A stretch of 64,000 nt of DNA, from assembly GCF_000516555.1 (NCBI RefSeq), contig NZ_AZSJ01000007.1, positions 124,879-188,878 of the forward strand, written 5' to 3'. Shown here piece by piece: positions 57,423 to 64,000 of this stretch. This DNA is from Afipia sp. P52-10 (GTDB taxonomy: Bacteria > Pseudomonadota > Alphaproteobacteria > Rhizobiales > Xanthobacteraceae). The translations under genes were made by a program, and so were the position numbers. How positions within the stretch are numbered: position 1 is the first letter of the stretch; each line of letters begins with the position of its first letter. The notes below the pieces were generated by a model, which had not been told where the DNA came from, ran no database searches, and was given only the letters and a program-made list of their open reading frames with translations.

Positions 57423-57902
57423 ATGACGATTCCGATCGTCATTCGCCAGGCGGGTCCGACCGATCGCGCAGCGCTGAGCCAAGTGCTGCAGGAGACGTTC
57501 GAGAGCACCTGGCGCCCGAACATCTCAGTGGCTGCTGCAGAGGCGTATCTCCGTGCGGCGCACGGAGACACGTATGTCGCGCGGCATGGACTTGCCTTCT
57601 GGCTCGCCGAGCTTGCGGGCGAGGTCGCAGGGTTTGTGCATTGGGACGACGATTTCATCGAGGCGCTGCATGTCCGTCCGCGTTTCGCCCGCCGGGGGAT
57701 CGGCGGGCGGCTGATGGATGTCGCCGAGCGAGCGATCGCGCGCGCCGGATTTCCTGCCGTGCGGCTGGAAACAGACACGTTCAATGAAGGAAGCCGTGCT
57801 TTCTATGCCGCTCGCGGTTACGCGGAGGCAGGCCGCTATCCCGATGAGGAATGGAATAGTGGTCTGACCACGATCCTGTTTGTGAAGCAGCTTGGCGAAT
57901 AG
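57423..57902 (+). CDS. GNAT-family N-acetyltransferase
   Basis: A 159-residue acetyltransferase with the acetyl-CoA motif A LHVRPRFARRGIGGRLMDVAERAIARAG (R/QxxGxG/A) and C-terminal NEGSRAFYAARGYAEAGRY. GAGGAGAG before ATG. The acceptor is unknown. It is third in the DUF899 operon. Confidence 0.92.
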   Translation: MTIPIVIRQAGPTDRAALSQVLQETFESTWRPNISVAAAEAYLRAAHGDTYVARHGLAFWLAELAGEVAGFVHWDDDFIEALHVRPRFARRGIGGRLMDVAERAIARAGFPAVRLETDTFNEGSRAFYAARGYAEAGRYPDEEWNSGLTTILFVKQLGE

Positions 57903-57937
57903 CCCGAGCGTCGCTTCAAAAATGTTCGTCAGCGTGC

Positions 57938-58354
57938 TCACAGGTGCCTCGTTTCGTCGGGCTCGGACCACCAGTCGTTGTCGCGGCCGTTGAAGTATTT
58001 GAGCGGGGCCTCGATCAGCTCGTCCGGTTCGGCGTTGTCGAGGGTCGCCACCTGGATCGCGACATAGGCGCCGCCGATCTCGGGGATGTCGCCGCGTCCG
58101 AACGGGCGGACGCCGCAATGTTTGCAGAACAGGTGGTGCGCGCTCTTGGAGCCGAATTGATAATCGGCGAGGGCGTCTTCGTCCGTCAGCAGGCGGAAGG
58201 CGTCTGGCTTGACGATCGTCGCCCAGTTCCGGGTCTTCTTGCAGATCGAGCAGTTGCAGCGGCCGGTGCCGGTCGCGAGATCGATGTCCGCCTCGTAGCG
58301 GACCGCGCCGCAATGACAGCTACCCGTGTAAGTCTTCAGCATTGTTGGGTCCAT
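57938..58354 (-). CDS. GFA-family (glutathione-dependent formaldehyde-activating-like) zinc protein
   Basis: A 138-residue GFA protein with zinc-binding motifs GSCHCGAVRYE near the start, GRCNCSICKKTRN and HLFCKHCGVRPFGRG. These are the Cys positions of the family that includes the S-hydroxymethyl-glutathione synthase, though most members bind other glutathione adducts. It is divergent from a WYL-type regulator gene. Confidence 0.9.
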   Translation of the reverse strand: MDPTMLKTYTGSCHCGAVRYEADIDLATGTGRCNCSICKKTRNWATIVKPDAFRLLTDEDALADYQFGSKSAHHLFCKHCGVRPFGRGDIPEIGGAYVAIQVATLDNAEPDELIEAPLKYFNGRDNDWWSEPDETRHL

Positions 58355-58430
58355 GGTTTGTTCACTGTCGCCACCCTACTGAAGGACTGTTGCCACCATG
58401 CTGTCAGCATGCCACTGCTAGGGTCGCTTC

Positions 58431-59150
58431 ATGAGACGCGCTGACCGCCTGTTCCAGATCATTCAAATTCTCCGCCGCTCCGGCCGGCCGGTGACGGCTG
58501 CCGCCATCGCCGAGGAGCTGGAGACTTCGAAACGCTCCGTCTATCGCGACATCGCCGCGCTGATCGGCCAGCGGCTGCCGATCCGCGGCGAAGCGGGCAT
58601 CGGCTACGTGCTGGAGGGCGGCTTCGACCTGCCGCCGCTGATGCTGACATCGGACGAGATAGAGGCGGCGGTGCTCGGCGCGCAGTGGGTGGCGGGCCAC
58701 GGCGACGTCGCGCTCGCCCGTGCCGCGCGCGACCTGATCGCGAAGATCGCGGTGGCGATCCCGGAGAATCTGCGGCCGCTGATTCTCGACGCGACGGCGC
58801 GTACGCCGCCGGGCTGGCGGATCCCGCCTGACGCGATCGACGTCGCGCAAGCGCGCGCCTGGGTGAAGGCCGGGCGCAAGATCGCCCTGGTCTATCGCGA
58901 CAACCAAGACCGGGAGACCGAGCGAGTGATCTGGCCGACGGTGATCGCTTACTTTGACGCGTCGCGGCTGCTGGTCGGCTGGTGCGAACTGCGTCAGGAG
59001 TTTCGCTCCTTCCGCATGGACCGTATCCGGCGGGCCGACTTTCTCGACGAGCGCTATCCGGTCAGGCCAGCGGTGCTCCGCGCAAAATGGTTCGCGAACT
59101 GGTCGGGTAAGGAAGGCGCAAGCGAACAGTGGCAGCGGTTTTCTGAATAG
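58431..59150 (+). CDS. YafY-type regulator: N-terminal HTH and WYL domain
   Basis: A 239-residue protein starting with the HTH RRADRLFQIIQILRRSGRPVTAAAIAEELETSKRSVYRDIAALI and a WYL domain in the C-terminal half (KAGRKIALVYRDNQDRETERVIWPTVIAYFDASRLLVGWCELRQEFRSFRMDRI). WYL proteins sense ligands, often nucleotides, and regulate neighbouring genes. Divergent to the GFA gene with 76 bp between, so it likely regulates that gene and itself. Confidence 0.9.
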   Translation: MRRADRLFQIIQILRRSGRPVTAAAIAEELETSKRSVYRDIAALIGQRLPIRGEAGIGYVLEGGFDLPPLMLTSDEIEAAVLGAQWVAGHGDVALARAARDLIAKIAVAIPENLRPLILDATARTPPGWRIPPDAIDVAQARAWVKAGRKIALVYRDNQDRETERVIWPTVIAYFDASRLLVGWCELRQEFRSFRMDRIRRADFLDERYPVRPAVLRAKWFANWSGKEGASEQWQRFSE

Positions 59151-59182
59151 TCCGTCGTGCTCCGACCGCGCGTTGCTCTCGT

Positions 59183-59208
59183 GCAACCGGCGAGGTGACG
59201 CCGGTTGC
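59183..59208. terminator. Hairpin between two convergent genes
   Basis: A perfect 10-bp stem (59183-59192 with 59199-59208) with 6-base loop, between the WYL regulator stop and the AHSA1 gene stop. It lacks a strong T-run, so its terminator role is likely but not certain. Confidence 0.5.
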
Positions 59209-59235
59209 CGAAAGCGGTGCTGCAAGCGTATCCGT

Positions 59236-59724
59236 TCAGGCGCGTCCTTGCTCCTGCTTGAGGATGGCCACCATCTGATCGACCACCGTACCCCAGCCAT
59301 CGTAGAAGCCCATCTGCTCGTGGTTCTTACGCGTCTCCTCGTTGCCGTGGATCGCGATTGCGGTGTAGCGCGTGCCTGAGCCCTTCGGCTCCAGATGGAG
59401 CACGGCCGTAAAGAATGGCTTCGGCGAAGGGCGGTAACCTGGCAGCAGGGTGTCGGTGAACACCAGCCGCTCGTTCGGAACGATCTCCAAGTAGCAGCCG
59501 AGGTTTGGAAACTCCTGGCCTTCCGGCGAGCGCATCACCGTCGAGAAGATACCGCCGGGACGCAGATCGATCTCGCAGTGGGTGGTGATCCACGGCTTCG
59601 GGCAGAACCACTGTTTCAGGTGTTCCGGTGTGGTCCACGCCTTCCAGATGAGTTCGCGCGGCACGTCGATCTCCCGCTCCAGCACGAGGTCCAGCTTCGG
59701 GTCGATCTTGAAGGGGAGGGTCAT
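59236..59724 (-). CDS. SRPBCC/AHSA1-domain protein
   Basis: A 162-residue AHSA1-type START-like protein: [48 protein letters not shown] and the C-terminal [19 protein letters not shown]. Such proteins bind hydrophobic ligands in a cavity. It overlaps the ArsR gene upstream by an ATGA, and ArsR-AHSA1 pairs are a common stress-responsive module. Confidence 0.92.
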   Translation of the reverse strand: MTLPFKIDPKLDLVLEREIDVPRELIWKAWTTPEHLKQWFCPKPWITTHCEIDLRPGGIFSTVMRSPEGQEFPNLGCYLEIVPNERLVFTDTLLPGYRPSPKPFFTAVLHLEPKGSGTRYTAIAIHGNEETRKNHEQMGFYDGWGTVVDQMVAILKQEQGRA

Positions 59725-60116
59725 GGTTGTTCCTTTTCCTTGAGTTCGAGGAGGTAGGCGTCGAGCTGATCGAGGCGGCGTTCCCAGAACCGGCGCTGCC
59801 GGGTCAGCCAGTCCTCGGCGAGCTTCAGTTGCTCGGCTGCGAGCGCGTAGGTGCGGACACGGCCGGTCTTGGTCGAACGGACGAGGCCGCTGCTTTCCAG
59901 GATCTTCAGGTGCTGCAGGAAGGACGGCAGCGCCATTTCGAATGGGGCGGCGAGCTCGCTGACAGACGCCGAACTCTGACTCAGCCGCTCCAGCACATGG
60001 CGCCGGGTCGGATCGGACAGAGCGCGGAACACGCCGTCGATCTGCTGCGGGTTGGGGGCGGATGCGCTGGCTTGCGGCGTCACGATGATCAGCTCCTGAG
60101 TGCAGCGCTTATCCAT
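59721..60116 (-). CDS. ArsR-family winged-helix regulator
   Basis: A 131-residue ArsR-type regulator with [64 protein letters not shown]. No conserved metal-binding Cys pair is seen, so it probably senses something other than metals, as in the AHSA1-linked branch. ATG 60116 is preferred. A perfect palindrome at 60121-60150 sits exactly at its start. Confidence 0.9.
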   Translation of the reverse strand: MDKRCTQELIIVTPQASASAPNPQQIDGVFRALSDPTRRHVLERLSQSSASVSELAAPFEMALPSFLQHLKILESSGLVRSTKTGRVRTYALAAEQLKLAEDWLTRQRRFWERRLDQLDAYLLELKEKEQP

Positions 60117-60120
60117 CAAA

Positions 60121-60150
60121 TCAATACTTAGGTCAATACCTAAGTATTGA
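60121..60150. promoter_or_regulatory. ArsR operator: perfect 13-bp inverted repeat
   Basis: TCAATACTTAGGT (60121-60133) is the reverse complement of ACCTAAGTATTGA (60138-60150), with CAAT between. It lies 5 bases upstream of the ArsR start, ideal for autorepression of the ArsR-AHSA1 operon. Confidence 0.85.
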
Positions 60151-60228
60151 GAGGACGCGAAAGGTTCAGCTCCGTCTTTGCGTGACAATTTTGTTCATGG
60201 TATGTTCTTTTGGAGGATGGCTGTATTC

Positions 60229-60816
60229 ATGCGTAATTCGCCGCTGCAATTGCCTTTGGCCTTTGAGCATCCGCTCGCTGACGATTTCGTATTCTTCGCG
60301 CTGCTGCCGCCGCGCGAGAGCTGTCCGGCGATCATCGAACTCGCGAAGCGCTGTCGTGCCGATCTCGGTTTGCGGGGCGCGGTATTCGCGCCGGACCGAT
60401 TTCACGTTTCGCTGCATGGTTTCGGTCCCTATTCCGGCCTGCCGGGTGACGTCGTCGCCATGGCCAGAACCGCGGCGGCTTCGATCTCGGCTCCGGTCTT
60501 TGACGTGGTGTTCGATCGGGCCGTGAGTTTCTGGACCAAGCGGCCGAGGCGTCCGTTCGTCTTACGCGCCGGTGGTGATGTGGTTGCGCTGAGTGCGTTC
60601 CATCGCACATTGGGACTGGCCCTGACGCGCAGCGGGCTTTCGCGGGTGAACTCCCACTTCACGCCGCACATGACGCTTCTATACGACCGGGTGCTGGTAC
60701 CCGAGCACGAAATCGAAACGATGCGATGGACCGTGCGGGAGTTCGTTCTGATCCACAGCCTGCAAGGGCAGACGCGCTACATTGAACTTGGCCGCTGGCC
60801 GCTGCAGGACTGCTGA
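60229..60816 (+). CDS. 2'-5' RNA ligase (LigT/ThpR)-family phosphodiesterase
   Basis: A protein of about 195 residues with the two HxTx-like motifs of the 2H family: RFHVSLHGFGP and HFTPHMTLLYDR. It probably opens 2',3'-cyclic phosphates of RNA or nucleotides. Three ATGs (60202, 60217, 60229) are in frame; GGAGG at 60212 supports 60229 best, but the exact start is uncertain. Confidence 0.85.
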   Translation: MRNSPLQLPLAFEHPLADDFVFFALLPPRESCPAIIELAKRCRADLGLRGAVFAPDRFHVSLHGFGPYSGLPGDVVAMARTAAASISAPVFDVVFDRAVSFWTKRPRRPFVLRAGGDVVALSAFHRTLGLALTRSGLSRVNSHFTPHMTLLYDRVLVPEHEIETMRWTVREFVLIHSLQGQTRYIELGRWPLQDC

Positions 60817-60841
60817 TGGGTGCGTGCGGCGATTGCGGGGT

Positions 60842-61210
60842 TCAGCGTTTCGGTTTGCGCGGCGCGCGCTTCGGTGCGGCAGGCCTTGCGGCGTCTTCGC
60901 CGAGCATCAGTTCGAGCCGGTCGAGGCTTGCATTCCAGAACGCGCTGTAGCGTTCAAGCCATTGGTTGGCTTCCTGCAGCCGGGCGGCTTCGATTTTGCA
61001 GGGACGCTTCTGCGCCTCGCGGCTGCGCGAGATCAGGCCCGCATGTTCGAGCACCTTGAGGTGTTTCGAGATCGCCGGCTGGCTCATCGCGAACGGTTGG
61101 GCGAGTTCGCTCACCGACGCTTCGCCCGAGGCGAGGCGGGCGATGATGGCGCGCCGCGTCGGGTCGGCGAGGGCGGCGAAGGTCAGGTCGAGGCGCTCGG
61201 ACGGAGTCAT
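60842..61210 (-). CDS. ArsR-family winged-helix regulator (second)
   Basis: A 122-residue regulator with TFAALADPTRRAIIARLASGEASVSELAQPFAMSQPAISKHLKVLEHAGLISRSREAQKRPCKI. It is a relative of the ArsR gene at 59721 and has a basic C-terminal tail (APKRAPRKPKR). No SRPBCC partner is next to it here. An imperfect repeat ATAAC-CGTAAA-GTTAT lies just upstream of its start at 61227-61242 and may be its operator. Confidence 0.88.
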   Translation of the reverse strand: MTPSERLDLTFAALADPTRRAIIARLASGEASVSELAQPFAMSQPAISKHLKVLEHAGLISRSREAQKRPCKIEAARLQEANQWLERYSAFWNASLDRLELMLGEDAARPAAPKRAPRKPKR

Positions 61211-61490
61211 GGAAGCTGAGCCTTTTATATAACCGTAAAGTTATCTAAGAAGCCGCTCTTTGACTGTCAAGCTGTCGCGATTGGTTCGTGCTGGGGCGGC
61301 AAGGTGCCTGTGGACAGAACGGCGGTGTAAATCGAGCGGAGCGGATCACATCCCAAACGCCACGCCGTTATATGCTGCTGAAGGTTCGTTGATTCCGCCA
61401 TGTGCAGGTCGGCTTGCTGCGCCAGATGTCCCATGTTGGAAGCAAACCACGAGCTCAGCGCGACATCATCGCGCAACAGGAAACGATGGC

Positions 61491-61853
61491 ATGACGACGA
61501 TCTACGGCATCAAGAACTGCGATACGATGAAGAAGGCACGTGCCTGGCTCGACAGCCATCGCGTGGCCTACGACTTCCACGACTACAAGACCGCCGGCAT
61601 CGACAAAAAGCGGCTGGAGAACTGGGTCAAGCAGCTTGGCTGGGAGGCGCTCTTGAACCGCGCTGGCACCACCTTCCGCAAACTGTCTGATGCGCAGAAG
61701 GAAGGGCTCACCGCGACGAAGGCGATCGCGCTGATGTTGGAACAACCGTCGATGATCAAGCGTCCGGTGCTCGATCTTGGCGGCAAGCTGCTGGTCGGTT
61801 TCAAGCCCGAACTTTACAAGGCCGAAGTCGACGTCCGAAAAGCCAAGGCGTGA
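61491..61853 (+). CDS. ArsC/Spx-family protein (YffB type)
   Basis: A 120-residue thioredoxin-fold protein starting MTTIYGIKNCDTMKKARAWLDSHRVAYDFHDYK, with the single Cys of the YffB/ArsC-like family, then GTTFRKLSDAQKEGL and SMIKRPVLDLGGKLLVGF. Family members are glutathione-dependent reductases or arsenate reductase-like proteins, with unclear physiological substrate. AGGAAA before ATG 61491. Confidence 0.9.
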   Translation: MTTIYGIKNCDTMKKARAWLDSHRVAYDFHDYKTAGIDKKRLENWVKQLGWEALLNRAGTTFRKLSDAQKEGLTATKAIALMLEQPSMIKRPVLDLGGKLLVGFKPELYKAEVDVRKAKA

Positions 61854-62198
61854 TGAAGCCCTGCATGCGAGCGATGCATCGGCGCGCGCAACGGCGTTTC
61901 GTGCCGTCAGGCGGCAAGAGAAGTGCCTGGTTGTCGCAGTAGTCCTTTGCGCGGAACGCGGCTTGTCTTGTGCCGATGGAGTGCAATGTCCTAATGTCTT
62001 TTCGCGACACGCCTCGTGACCGGCCGACCGGCTGGAGCTCTCAACGGCGAATGAAAAACAACTGAGCGTGCGCTCCGCAAAAGTGTGAACCGGTTTTGCG
62101 ATCAGAGCGCGATGCGAAAAACGACGCGGGAGCCTCGTCCCTACGCTGACCGGATTCACTGAGCGGGACGCGGCTCGACGCCAAAGGCTTGGAGAACT
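61854..62198. other. Gene-free interval, 345 bp
   Basis: No convincing ORF or RNA gene. It presumably contains the promoter of the CoA-transferase operon; no regulator site is clear. Confidence 0.5.
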
Positions 62199-62876
62199 AT
62201 GCCTATCAATAAACATGTCGGCTCCGCGCAAGAAGCGCTGGCGGATGTCCGCGACGGTTCGACCGTGATGATTTCGGGTTTCGGCGGCGCCGGATTTCCG
62301 AACGTCTTGATCCGCGAACTGGTCAAGCGCGCGCCGAAGAACTTGACGCTGGTGGTGAACTCGGCGACCCATCGGTTGTCGTTCACCCATGAGCTGATCG
62401 AGGCAGGCCTCGTGCGCAAGGTGATCTGCAGCGCCGCGCGCGGTCCGGGCAAGGAGCTGTCGCCGTTCGAGAAGCTCTGGAAGGAAGGCAAGATCGAGTT
62501 GCAGTGCCTGCCACAAGGCACCTTCGCAGAAGCGATTCGCGCTGGCGGCGCTGGCATTCCGGCGTTCTTCACGCCGGTCGGCGTCGGCACCGACCTGACG
62601 AAAGGCAAGGAGGTGCGCGTATTCGGGGATCGTGAATACGTGCTGGAGCAGGCGATCACCGCCGACCTCGCTATCATCCGAGCGGACACCGCCGACACTT
62701 ATGGCAACCTCACCTTCCGTTTCGCGCAGATGAACTTCGGCGCGGCGATGGCGACTGCGGCGAAGCTGACGGTCGCGGAGGTGCGTGAATTCCGCAGCGA
62801 GCCAACGCCGCACGAGCGCGTGCAGCTCCCGGGTGTTTATGTGGATCGTGTTTTCGTTGCGCCGGAGGCCAAGTAA
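62199..62876 (+). CDS. 3-oxoacid CoA-transferase, subunit A
   Basis: A 225-residue alpha subunit of a class I CoA-transferase (PcaI/ScoA/AtoD type): NKHVGSAQEALADVRDGSTVMISGFGGAGFPNVLIREL with the GFGxxGxP-type loop, then PQGTFAEAIRAGGAGIPAFFTPVGVGT and ERDYVLE-like GDREYVLEQAITADLAIIRA. With subunit B it moves CoA from succinyl-CoA to a 3-oxoacid such as 3-oxoadipate or acetoacetate. The B gene starts on the base after its stop. Confidence 0.93.
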   Translation: MPINKHVGSAQEALADVRDGSTVMISGFGGAGFPNVLIRELVKRAPKNLTLVVNSATHRLSFTHELIEAGLVRKVICSAARGPGKELSPFEKLWKEGKIELQCLPQGTFAEAIRAGGAGIPAFFTPVGVGTDLTKGKEVRVFGDREYVLEQAITADLAIIRADTADTYGNLTFRFAQMNFGAAMATAAKLTVAEVREFRSEPTPHERVQLPGVYVDRVFVAPEAK

Positions 62877-63566
62877 ATGAAGCCGCTCAATCGTAGCCAG
62901 ATGGCATGGCGCGCTGCGCAGGACATCACCGACGGATCGCTCGTCAATCTCGGTCTCGGCCTGCCGGTCTCGGTCGCCGATTACGTTCCGGCCGGACTCG
63001 ACGTGTTCTTCCAGTCAGAGAACGGCGTCATCGGCGTCGGCCCGCTTGCTTCGCCGGAGGCTGCCGACAGTGACCTCGTCGATGCGGGCAGCCGGCAGAT
63101 CACGTTGCGGCGGGGTGCTGCGATCGTCGATTCGCCGTGGTCGTTCTCGATGATCCGCGGCGGCCATATCGACGTGACGGTGCTCGGCGCGTTCGAGGTA
63201 GCGGCGAATGGCGACCTCGCTAACTGGGACATGAAGATCCCGAACAAAGGACCGCTGGTCGGCGGCGCGATGGATCTTGCCGCAGCCGCGAAGTCTGTGT
63301 GGGTCATCATGGAGCACAACACGCGCTCCGGCGGTGCCCGCATCGTCAAGAAGTGTACGCTGCCGCTGACGGCCCAGCGCTGCGTCAAGCGCATCTATAC
63401 CGATCTGGCGGTAATGGAGATCAATGCGTCCGGCGTGCTGGTGCGCGAGATTGCCGAAGGGCTGTCCCGCGACGAGCTGCAGGCGCGCACCGACGCTCCG
63501 CTGACCTTCGCCGCGGACTGCAAGGTGCTAAGCGCCCCGCCGCTTGCCGAAGTTGCTGCCGCATAA
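62877..63566 (+). CDS. 3-oxoacid CoA-transferase, subunit B
   Basis: A 229-residue beta subunit with the catalytic Glu motif VFFQSENGVIGVGPLA and LGLGLPVSVADYVP near the N-terminus, and VWVIMEHNTRSGGARIVKKCTLPLT. It would complete the enzyme with subunit A. The pair is followed by an SDR gene, pointing to a catabolic operon; oxoadipate or short-chain oxoacid use cannot be separated from sequence alone. Confidence 0.93.
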   Translation: MKPLNRSQMAWRAAQDITDGSLVNLGLGLPVSVADYVPAGLDVFFQSENGVIGVGPLASPEAADSDLVDAGSRQITLRRGAAIVDSPWSFSMIRGGHIDVTVLGAFEVAANGDLANWDMKIPNKGPLVGGAMDLAAAAKSVWVIMEHNTRSGGARIVKKCTLPLTAQRCVKRIYTDLAVMEINASGVLVREIAEGLSRDELQARTDAPLTFAADCKVLSAPPLAEVAAA

Positions 63567-63590
63567 CCCCGTCAATCCTGGAGGAACGTC

Positions 63591-64000
63591 ATGGAAATTT
63601 CTCTCGCAGGCCGTACGGCCATCGTCACCGGCGGCAGCAAGGGACTTGGCTATGCGATCGCGACGCGGTTCGTGAACTCGGGCGCAGATGTGATGATCTG
63701 CGCCCGCGGCCGCGAGGCGCTCGACGCGGCGGTGGCATCGATCGCCGCAGGTGCCGCGTCCACTAAGGGCGGCAATGCGCGCGGCAAGATCGCAGGTGTC
63801 GCTGGCGACGTGTCGAAGGCTGACGAGGTGAAGCGCATCTATGACGAGGCGATGAAGACCTTCGGCAAGGTCGACATCCTGGTCAACAATGCGGGCGTCT
63901 CGCGCGCCGGGGCGTTCGAGACGCTCACCGACGAGCGCATGCAGGAGGATCTCGACCAGAAACTGTTTGCAGCGATCCGCATGACACGGCTGGTCTGGCC
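63591..64000 (+). CDS. SDR-family oxidoreductase, N-terminal part (cut by window edge)
   Basis: A short-chain dehydrogenase/reductase read for 136 residues to the window end. It has the cofactor motif TGGSKGLGYAIATRFVNSGADVMICARG (TGxxxGxG), DVSKADEV and the NNAG motif ILVNNAGVSRAG. The catalytic Ser-Tyr-Lys region lies beyond the edge. GGAGG precedes ATG 63591. Third gene of the CoA-transferase operon. Confidence 0.93.
   Translation, partial: MEISLAGRTAIVTGGSKGLGYAIATRFVNSGADVMICARGREALDAAVASIAAGAASTKGGNARGKIAGVAGDVSKADEVKRIYDEAMKTFGKVDILVNNAGVSRAGAFETLTDERMQEDLDQKLFAAIRMTRLVW

Overview
The window is high-GC DNA from an alphaproteobacterium, most likely of the Bradyrhizobium/Rhodopseudomonas/Afipia group (Nitrobacteraceae). 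Pointers are a probable 2-methylhopanoid methylase (hpnP) behind an EcfG-type promoter, alphaproteobacterial guaB, guaA, rlmE and ppx, and dense acyl-CoA catabolic genes. I saw no rRNA, tRNA, IS element or CRISPR array.

Layout. 1-1186: partial class III aminotransferase and a PaaI-type thioesterase. 1455-5671: hpnP and an MMPL/RND exporter. 5899-7133: a small ORF and a secreted protein. 7134-25457: a catabolic block with a FAH-type hydratase, a bifunctional hydratase/dehydrogenase, three class III CoA-transferases (two with fused double domains), two acyl-CoA dehydrogenases, a thiolase-like protein with a DUF35 partner, a MaoC-like protein, an HSL-type esterase and a molybdopterin oxidoreductase. 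25743-37585: housekeeping genes ppx, rlmE, guaB, an rsmB-like methyltransferase and guaA, with two MFS transporters, a quinone-oxidoreductase-like enzyme and a MAPEG protein.

37568-51340 is the accessory region: a chain of integrated remnants at the 3' end of guaA. The last 19 bp of guaA are repeated exactly at 48160, and degenerate copies lie at 38987 and 51322. Two of the internal junctions are followed, at 160-180 bp, by an array of a TGACGGTnCTTTT motif with the same order, orientation and nearly the same spacing; these look like recombinase arm sites. No integrase is present. Cargo is a restriction-endonuclease-like gene, a broken hipA, a very large decayed nuclease-NTPase (Avs/STAND-like) gene, a DUF3883 gene, a VapBC-type toxin-antitoxin pair, and a TetR/flavoprotein/methyltransferase module with a perfect operator.

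51524-61853 holds small stress and metabolic genes (EEP nuclease, frameshifted rpiB, a frameshifted two-repeat secreted protein, a beta-propeller, DUF899, GNAT, GFA, WYL regulator, ArsR/AHSA1 pair, LigT-like, ArsC-like). 62199-64000 starts another catabolic operon with a two-subunit 3-oxoacid CoA-transferase and a partial SDR.

How genes work together: the two divergent operons around 17905-18338 supply CoA activation (CoA-transferases), alpha/beta dehydrogenation (two different dehydrogenases), hydration (MaoC-like) and C-C cleavage (thiolase-like plus DUF35). Because the thiolase-like protein lacks both expected cysteines, a retro-aldol type of side-chain removal is more likely than thiolysis. 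The substrate cannot be named from sequence alone.
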